In this document: piece by piece, positions 48,135 through 53,173 of the stretch
Numbering within the stretch: position 1 is the first letter of the stretch
Layout: every line of letters begins with the position of its first letter
Program-made: the position numbers and the translations under genes
The notes under the pieces: generated by a model
Told to the model about the DNA's origin: nothing
Database searches by the model: none
What the model saw: the letters and a program-made list of their open reading frames with translations, nothing else
Source of the DNA: a bacterium
Lineage (GTDB): Bacteria; Actinomycetota; Acidimicrobiia; Acidimicrobiales; Bin134
NCBI GenBank assembly: GCA_026705465.1
Contig: JAPPAP010000015.1
Span: 1-53,173 of the forward strand
Reading direction: 5' to 3'
DNA length: 53,173 bases

Positions 48135-51100
48135 TCAGCCTAGGCGGTCGTTCTTCCCGAATCCCCAGCAGATAAGGGTGTCGTCGGTCTTGATACCACA
48201 GGATTCGACCTCTCCGAGGAAGATGGCTTTGAAGGTGCCGCTGGGTGGGGTGGCCTGCCCTTCGATGTTGCTGCCCCAGCAGACCAGAGTGTCGTCGGAC
48301 TTGATGGCGCAGCTGTGCCATGCGCCGAGTTCGACAGCTTTGTAGGTGCCTTCGGCCGGTGGGCTATACGGCGGATCTAGGTATCCCCAGCAAGCGAGGG
48401 TGTTGTCGGTCTTGATGCCACAGGCTTGGGCCCAACCCTGAGAGATGGCCTTGAATTTGCCCGTCGGCGGGACAGCCTGGCCCCAGGTGTTGCTTCCCCA
48501 GCAGGCCACCGTGTCATCAGACTTGATGCCGCAGGAGTACCACCGGCTGGTGCTGATGCTCTTGAATTCGCCCGTCGGCGGGGTGCCCTGCCCGTCGTTG
48601 TTGCTTCCCCAGCAGGCCACAGTGTCATCGGATTTAATGGCGCAGCTATGGGTGAAGCTGGTGTGGAGAGCCTTGTATGTGCCTGTGGGCGGAGTGGTCC
48701 TTCCGCCACTGCTTTGTCCCCAACAGGCGACAGTGCCGTCGCTCTTGAGCCCGCAGGTGTGCCACGTTCCGGTGCTTACTGTCTTGAATGTGCCTGTCGG
48801 CGGGGTGGCCTGCCCGTAGGTGTCGTCGCCCCAGCAGGCCAGAGTGTCGTCAGACTTGATGGCGCAGGTGTGATAAGTGGCATCCGCTGTGTCGTCGTTG
48901 GTCGAGATGGCCTTGAAAGTGCCGCTGGGCGGATCGGCCTGACCGTATCGATTGAAGCCCCAGCACTCGATGGTTCCATCGGTCTTGAGTCCACATATAT
49001 GCACGAGTCCGGTGGTGTCGCGGCCAGAGTAGATGGCAGCGAACTTGTTGCTGCTGGTGGGGGCCTGGATGGGGACGTGAAGGCCCCAGCAGGCCACCGT
49101 GCCATCGGTTCGGATGGCACAGGTGTGGTCTTGGCCGAGGGCGACCGATGTGAAGGCGCCGTTGGGCGGTTTGGACTGCCCGTTTCGATTGTTTCCCCAG
49201 CAGGCCAGAGTGTCGTCGGACTTGATGCCGCAGGTGTGGTTCGTGCCAGCGCTTACCGCCTTGAATGTGCCCGCCGGCGGGGTGGCCTTGCCGTAGGTGT
49301 TGTCGCCCCAGCAGGCCAGAGTGTCGTCGGACTTGATGCCGCAGGTGTGGTTCGTGCCAGCGCTTATCGCTTTGAACGCGCCTGCGGGCGCAGTGGCCTG
49401 CCCGTGCTCGTTGTCGCCCCAGCAGGCCACCGTGTCGTCGGACTTGATGCCGCAATTGTGGTTCAAGCCTGCCCGTATGGTCTTGAAGGTGCCCGCCGGC
49501 GGGTTGATCTGCCCGTAGTGATTGAATCCCCAACAGGCCACCGTGTCGTCGGCCCTCATACCGCAGGCATGGTTCCGGCCCGCAGTGATGAACCCAAATG
49601 TGCCGTCAAGCGGCATGGTTCGAGCGTCGTTGCCCGCACCCCAGCAGGCCACCGTATCGTCGAGTTTGATGGCGCAGGCCAGGTTTGAACCACCAGCGAT
49701 GAACTTGAAGGTTCCCTCAGGTGGCGCGGTGGTTCCTCCAGGTCTCCCATCTCTTCCCCAGCAGGCCAAGGTGCCGTCGGCTTTGAGTCCGCAGGTCCAA
49801 ATCTGATGGAGGACAACACTGCTGAAACTCCCCTCAGGATCGATCGCCTGTTGGTGATAGTTCATGCCCCAGCAGTCGACGGTTCCGTCTGTCTTGAGGC
49901 CGCAGGTATGGTGCTGGCTGGCAACGACGGAGGTGAAGGTTGGTGGAGGCGGGCCAACCGTCTCAGGGGGTACGAACAGGCGACCGCCCCAACATTCGAC
50001 GGCGTCGTCGAGTCTGGTGGCGCAGGCGCTGAACGCTCCCGCCGCTACCGCTTTGAAGTGGCCATCGGGCGGCTTGGTTCGACCTCTCCAGTTGTCCCCC
50101 CAGCAAACAAGGGTGTCATCGTTCTTGATGCCGCAGGTGAAGGTGGCGCCGGAGGAAATCGACCGGAATTTCCCCTCAGGGGGCACGGCTTGTTCGCCCT
50201 CGTCATCTTTAATGTCGCCCCAGCATGCCACTGAGGCGTCATCGGCCACGGCGCAGGAATGAAACGCGCCAGCCGAGATGGCGGTGAACGTCCCCTCGGG
50301 AGGCGTGGCCTGTCCGAACCAGTCGCTGCCCCAACACTCAATGGTCTCGTCGCCTGTGATAGCGCAGGAGTGCAACGCACCGGCCGACACGGCGACGAAG
50401 GCTCCACCAGGCGGGGTATGGCTCACGCCATACATCTCGGCCCCCCAGCATGCGAGCGACTTATCCACTCTGATGGCACAGGCGTGGGAGCCGCCAGCGC
50501 TGATGGCGGTGAACGCTCCTCGGGGCGCGTCGCTCTCGCCATTCGCCTCCGCGCCCCAGCATGCGAGCGACCTGTCCACTCTGATGGCACAGGCGTGGGA
50601 GATGCCGACGCTGACCTCGGTGAACATTCCTCGGGGTGTATTGGGTTCAATTGCTCCGTCCATTGTCCAACACACCAAATGCCCGTAGATCTTCAGTCCA
50701 CAGGCGCGTTTGTAGCCCGACGAAATAGACATCGCCAGCATCCCCGAAACGTACGGGTCGACGTAGTGCTGTTCGCGGGCCGGGTTTACGGCACGAAAGG
50801 CGCGCAGTACGCCCAGTGCATCGGGGTCGAGAGTCAGATGGCACCCTATGGCCTCGTCATAGGCCCAAACCGCCCGGGCGAGCGTGGACAGCCCGTCGGC
50901 AGTCGTGGCCACCCCGATTGGCTTGCGGGCCAGGCCAAGGCGCTCGTAGCACATTTTTGCCACTGCATCTGCCTCGGCGACCGCTTCCGCATTGGTCGCG
51001 GCGGAACGTACTTCGTGATGATTCGGGAAGCATCGGCTAGGTGGAGAGTGCGGCTGCATCGCCAGTGCGTGACAACGCAGCACCGCCAACGCGTCGCTGT

Positions 51101-51380
51101 CAAGGGTCAAATAGCACCCGACACTCTCGCTGTAGCCCCACTTGACTATGGCAAGCACCTCTAGACCGTTGGTGGTCTTGGCAACCGGAATTGGCTCGCG
51201 AGCGACACCGTGGGCGGCAAAGCAACGTTCGGAGACCGAGTCTTCTTGGGGCTGAGGATCTTCAGCCCAAGCCTCTTCGGAAACCGCCGCGACGCCCCCG
51301 AGCACAGCAGCGGCGAAGGCAACCACTGCGATTGCCAAACGACGTTGCGACTTGCAAGGCGTCGACACTGCGGCCCGCAT
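48135..51380 (-). CDS. Secreted RCC1-like repeat protein with duplicated N-terminal domain
   Basis: Protein of 1081 residues. A signal peptide (residues 1-39, hydrophobic AIAVVAFAAAVLGGVAAV, cleavage after AWA) targets it for export. Residues 53-102 and 144-193 are two copies of an unknown domain. From about residue 216 to the end there are 23 units of about 37 residues with the pattern CGIKSDDTLACWG then NxxGQxxPPxGTFKAISAG, which is the RCC1/beta-propeller-like repeat. Two cysteines recur in every unit, suggesting disulfides outside the cytoplasm. There is no cell-wall anchor, so it is probably secreted. Function unknown; surface binding or adhesion is plausible. Confidence 0.85.
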   Translation of the reverse strand: MRAAVSTPCKSQRRLAIAVVAFAAAVLGGVAAVSEEAWAEDPQPQEDSVSERCFAAHGVAREPIPVAKTTNGLEVLAIVKWGYSESVGCYLTLDSDALAVLRCHALAMQPHSPPSRCFPNHHEVRSAATNAEAVAEADAVAKMCYERLGLARKPIGVATTADGLSTLARAVWAYDEAIGCHLTLDPDALGVLRAFRAVNPAREQHYVDPYVSGMLAMSISSGYKRACGLKIYGHLVCWTMDGAIEPNTPRGMFTEVSVGISHACAIRVDRSLACWGAEANGESDAPRGAFTAISAGGSHACAIRVDKSLACWGAEMYGVSHTPPGGAFVAVSAGALHSCAITGDETIECWGSDWFGQATPPEGTFTAISAGAFHSCAVADDASVACWGDIKDDEGEQAVPPEGKFRSISSGATFTCGIKNDDTLVCWGDNWRGRTKPPDGHFKAVAAGAFSACATRLDDAVECWGGRLFVPPETVGPPPPTFTSVVASQHHTCGLKTDGTVDCWGMNYHQQAIDPEGSFSSVVLHQIWTCGLKADGTLACWGRDGRPGGTTAPPEGTFKFIAGGSNLACAIKLDDTVACWGAGNDARTMPLDGTFGFITAGRNHACGMRADDTVACWGFNHYGQINPPAGTFKTIRAGLNHNCGIKSDDTVACWGDNEHGQATAPAGAFKAISAGTNHTCGIKSDDTLACWGDNTYGKATPPAGTFKAVSAGTNHTCGIKSDDTLACWGNNRNGQSKPPNGAFTSVALGQDHTCAIRTDGTVACWGLHVPIQAPTSSNKFAAIYSGRDTTGLVHICGLKTDGTIECWGFNRYGQADPPSGTFKAISTNDDTADATYHTCAIKSDDTLACWGDDTYGQATPPTGTFKTVSTGTWHTCGLKSDGTVACWGQSSGGRTTPPTGTYKALHTSFTHSCAIKSDDTVACWGSNNDGQGTPPTGEFKSISTSRWYSCGIKSDDTVACWGSNTWGQAVPPTGKFKAISQGWAQACGIKTDNTLACWGYLDPPYSPPAEGTYKAVELGAWHSCAIKSDDTLVCWGSNIEGQATPPSGTFKAIFLGEVESCGIKTDDTLICWGFGKNDRLG
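48138..50735. repeat. 23-unit coding tandem repeat (about 111 bases each)
   Basis: Repeat units of 108-126 bases, most often 111 (37 codons). Adjacent units are partly identical in DNA: 49201-49255 and 49312-49366 match over 55 bases. This shows recent duplication or gene conversion within an otherwise diverged array. The ends, especially the first seven units, are more divergent than the middle. Confidence 0.85.
50802..51224. repeat. Duplicated 50-residue N-terminal domain of the RCC1-like protein
   Basis: Copies at 51075-51224 and 50802-50951 (coding strand minus) align without gaps over 50 residues with 28 identities. Shared positions include Cys1, AR-PI-VA, GL--LA, W-Y-E, GC-LTLD-DAL-VLR. 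Each has two conserved cysteines and one Trp. I do not recognise the domain. Confidence 0.75.
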
Positions 51381-51434
51381 CTCGGCTACAAGAGAAACAC
51401 CCCCCGCCCCTGGCCCGCTTTCTCAGTCGGGGAA

Positions 51435-51447
51435 GGGGGGGGGGGGG
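51435..51447. repeat. 13-G homopolymer upstream of the RCC1-like gene
   Basis: An uninterrupted run of 13 G on the plus strand (C on the coding strand) lies 55-67 bases before the RCC1-like ATG. Long G/C tracts in promoters can vary in length by slippage and change expression. The gap 51381-51584 otherwise holds no gene; its far half is AT-rich (51487-51512, with the palindrome CACATTCATGTG) and probably contains the promoter. Confidence 0.75.
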
Positions 51448-51584
51448 AGAACCCAACCGTCATTAGAAAGAAATGAGGCTTCCATATTGACGTTATAACA
51501 CATTCATGTGCTACGGCTTCCCACAAACATTCGCCAGGGACACCGAGATGGCATGCCAGAACCGACGAGAGGGGTGTCGATTGG

Positions 51585-52571
51585 CTAAATCAGGCCCAGA
51601 TCAGCGACGGTGTCGCGCTCCTCGACCAGCTCGGCCACGGTGGCCTCGAGGCGGGACTGGGAGAACTCGTTCAGCTCCAGGCCGCCCACAATCGACCACT
51701 CCCCATCTGTGGTGGTGCAGGGGAACGACGAGATGAGGCCCTCGGGCACGCCGTAGGAACCGTCGGAAGGCACGGCCATACTCACCCAGTCACCCGGAGA
51801 CGTGCCGTGGACCCAGTCGTGAACGTGATCGATGGCCGCGTTGGCGGCTGAGGCCGCGCTGGACAGGCCCCGAGCTTCGATGATGGCCGCTCCCCGCTGC
51901 TGCACCGCGGGGATGAATTCATCGGCGATCCACGCCTCATCGCCCACTGCCTCAGCGGCTGATTGGCTACCCACTTGGCAGTTGAACAGATCGGGGTACT
52001 GGGTGGCCGAGTGGTTGCCCCAGATGGTCATGCGGCTGACCTCGCCCACGGTTACCCCCAACTTGGCCGAGAGCTGCGCCACCGCCCGATTGTGGTCAAG
52101 CCGGGTCATGGCGGTGAACCGCTCGGCGGGAATCCCTTCTGCGTTGTTCATGGCGATGAGGCAGTTGGTGTTGGCCGGATTGCCCACCACCAGCACGCGC
52201 ACATCGGAGGCCGCCCCCGCAGCCAGCGCCTGACCCTGGGTAGTGAAGATGGCGCCGTTGGCCTCCAGCAGGTCGCGGCGCTCCATGCCCTTGCTCCGGG
52301 GCCGCGACCCCACCAGAAGGGCGTAGTCCACGCCGTAGAACGCCTCGTTGGGATCGTCGGTGCAGACCTCTCCGGCCAGCAGCGGGAAGGCGCAGTCGTC
52401 CAGCTCCATGGCCACCCCGGCCAGGGCGTCCATGGCCGGGGGAATCTCCAGCATTTGGAGCACCACGGGCACATCGGGACCGAGCATCTGCCCACTGGCG
52501 ATGCGGAACAGCAGGCTGTAGCCGATCTGGCCGGCCGCGCCGGTCACCGCCACTCGCTTGGGATCGCTCAC
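51585..52571 (-). CDS. mdh: Malate dehydrogenase
   Basis: Enzyme of 328 residues, NAD-dependent, converting malate to oxaloacetate. The nucleotide-binding motif is [19 protein letters not shown]. The active-site loop reads [14 protein letters not shown] with the substrate arginines; [13 protein letters not shown] and the catalytic His in [14 protein letters not shown] are present. GTG start at 52571 with AAAGGAG 8 bases upstream. The motifs and length match the actinobacterial/cytosolic-type MDH. It follows icd after 57 bases. Confidence 0.96.
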   Translation of the reverse strand: MSDPKRVAVTGAAGQIGYSLLFRIASGQMLGPDVPVVLQMLEIPPAMDALAGVAMELDDCAFPLLAGEVCTDDPNEAFYGVDYALLVGSRPRSKGMERRDLLEANGAIFTTQGQALAAGAASDVRVLVVGNPANTNCLIAMNNAEGIPAERFTAMTRLDHNRAVAQLSAKLGVTVGEVSRMTIWGNHSATQYPDLFNCQVGSQSAAEAVGDEAWIADEFIPAVQQRGAAIIEARGLSSAASAANAAIDHVHDWVHGTSPGDWVSMAVPSDGSYGVPEGLISSFPCTTTDGEWSIVGGLELNEFSQSRLEATVAELVEERDTVADLGLI

Positions 52572-52628
52572 CGACAGGTCTCCTTTGGTCTGAGTGCGGA
52601 ACTGAGGAGTGTGGTTGTCGTCAGGCGT

Positions 52629-53173
<545 letters not shown>

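Noticed and set aside
48426..49688. 420-codon plus-strand open frame opposite the RCC1-like repeats
   Set aside because: It is periodic only because the true gene on the other strand is periodic; no ribosome-binding site or signal peptide is present.
48138..50735. CRISPR array, suggested by regular repetition of about 111 bases
   Set aside because: The repeats are coding, with codon-wise divergence and no short identical repeats separated by unique spacers; no cas genes are nearby.
50802..51224. LysM or SH3-type wall-binding domain for the duplicated N-terminal unit
   Set aside because: The spacing and residues (two Cys, W-Y-E, LTLD-DAL) do not fit these families.

Overview
The window is high-GC DNA from an actinobacterium. 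Two WhiB-family Fe-S regulators, a SenX3/RegX3-type phosphate two-component pair with a PHO box of the GTTCA type, a UPF0182 and YlbL-type Lon protease block, a DUF2342 protein and many short-leader or leaderless GTG/ATG starts all point that way. The mix of MreB, TatA and a full cobalamin salvage operon makes a deep-branching lineage such as Acidimicrobiia my best guess, but that is inference and not read from a marker gene. No tRNA, rRNA, CRISPR array, insertion sequence or phage gene was seen. Coding density is very high and no gene-free gap exceeds about 210 bases.

Layout. 1-4.2 kb (+): the tail of a peptide-type solute-binding protein, a large nested inverted repeat, two permeases and a fused double ATPase, forming an Opp/Dpp importer. 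4.2-7.7 kb (+): an ATPase-permease-ATPase-permease ABC-2 exporter operon. 7.7-8.2 kb (+): a cupin. 8.2-13.5 kb (-): YlbL-type protease, DivIVA-like coiled coil and UPF0182 membrane protein. 13.5-14.4 kb (+): a small membrane protein coupled to a HEAT-repeat protein. 14.5-16 kb (-): moaE-mreB. 16-17.2 kb (+): DUF2342 protein. 17.2-28 kb (-): an MFS protein and, upstream of it, a nearly complete phosphate module that reads in transcription order small unknown protein, ppk, Nudix hydrolase, pstS-C-A-B, phoU, senX3-like, regX3-like.

28-29.8 kb: two whiB genes flanking a TIM-barrel isomerase-like gene and a short tatA. 30-34.7 kb: an AAA ATPase and a von Willebrand A protein on the minus strand, separated by a plus-strand glycoside-hydrolase-1-like gene that lacks the expected catalytic residues. 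34.8-38.3 kb (+): sdhCAB, followed by a DUF368 (PopT-type) lipid carrier. 39.2-40.3 kb: an unknown AttH-like protein and an SCP2-domain protein. 40.3-48.1 kb (-): a cobalamin region, in transcription order cobD-like, a cobalamin riboswitch, btuF-btuC-btuD-like, cobO, cobU, cobS, cbiB, cobT. 48.1-51.4 kb (-): a secreted RCC1-like protein of 23 repeat units, with a duplicated N-terminal domain and a 13-G tract upstream. 51.6-53.2 kb (-): mdh and the end of icd.

How the parts work together. The phosphate block couples uptake (PstSCAB), sensing (PhoU, histidine kinase, response regulator) and storage (polyphosphate kinase), with one clear PHO box in front of pstS. The cobalamin block couples uptake (BtuFCD) to adenosylation and nucleotide-loop assembly, so it would convert imported corrinoids to coenzyme B12; no corrin-ring synthesis genes are present here. 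The sdh, mdh and icd genes supply TCA cycle steps. The items I consider most worth following up are the degenerate GH1 protein nested between the AAA/VWA pair, the RCC1-repeat protein with its duplicated N-terminal domain and upstream poly-G tract, the riboswitch that contains the stop codon of the preceding gene, and the unknown 100-residue protein that leads the ppk operon.
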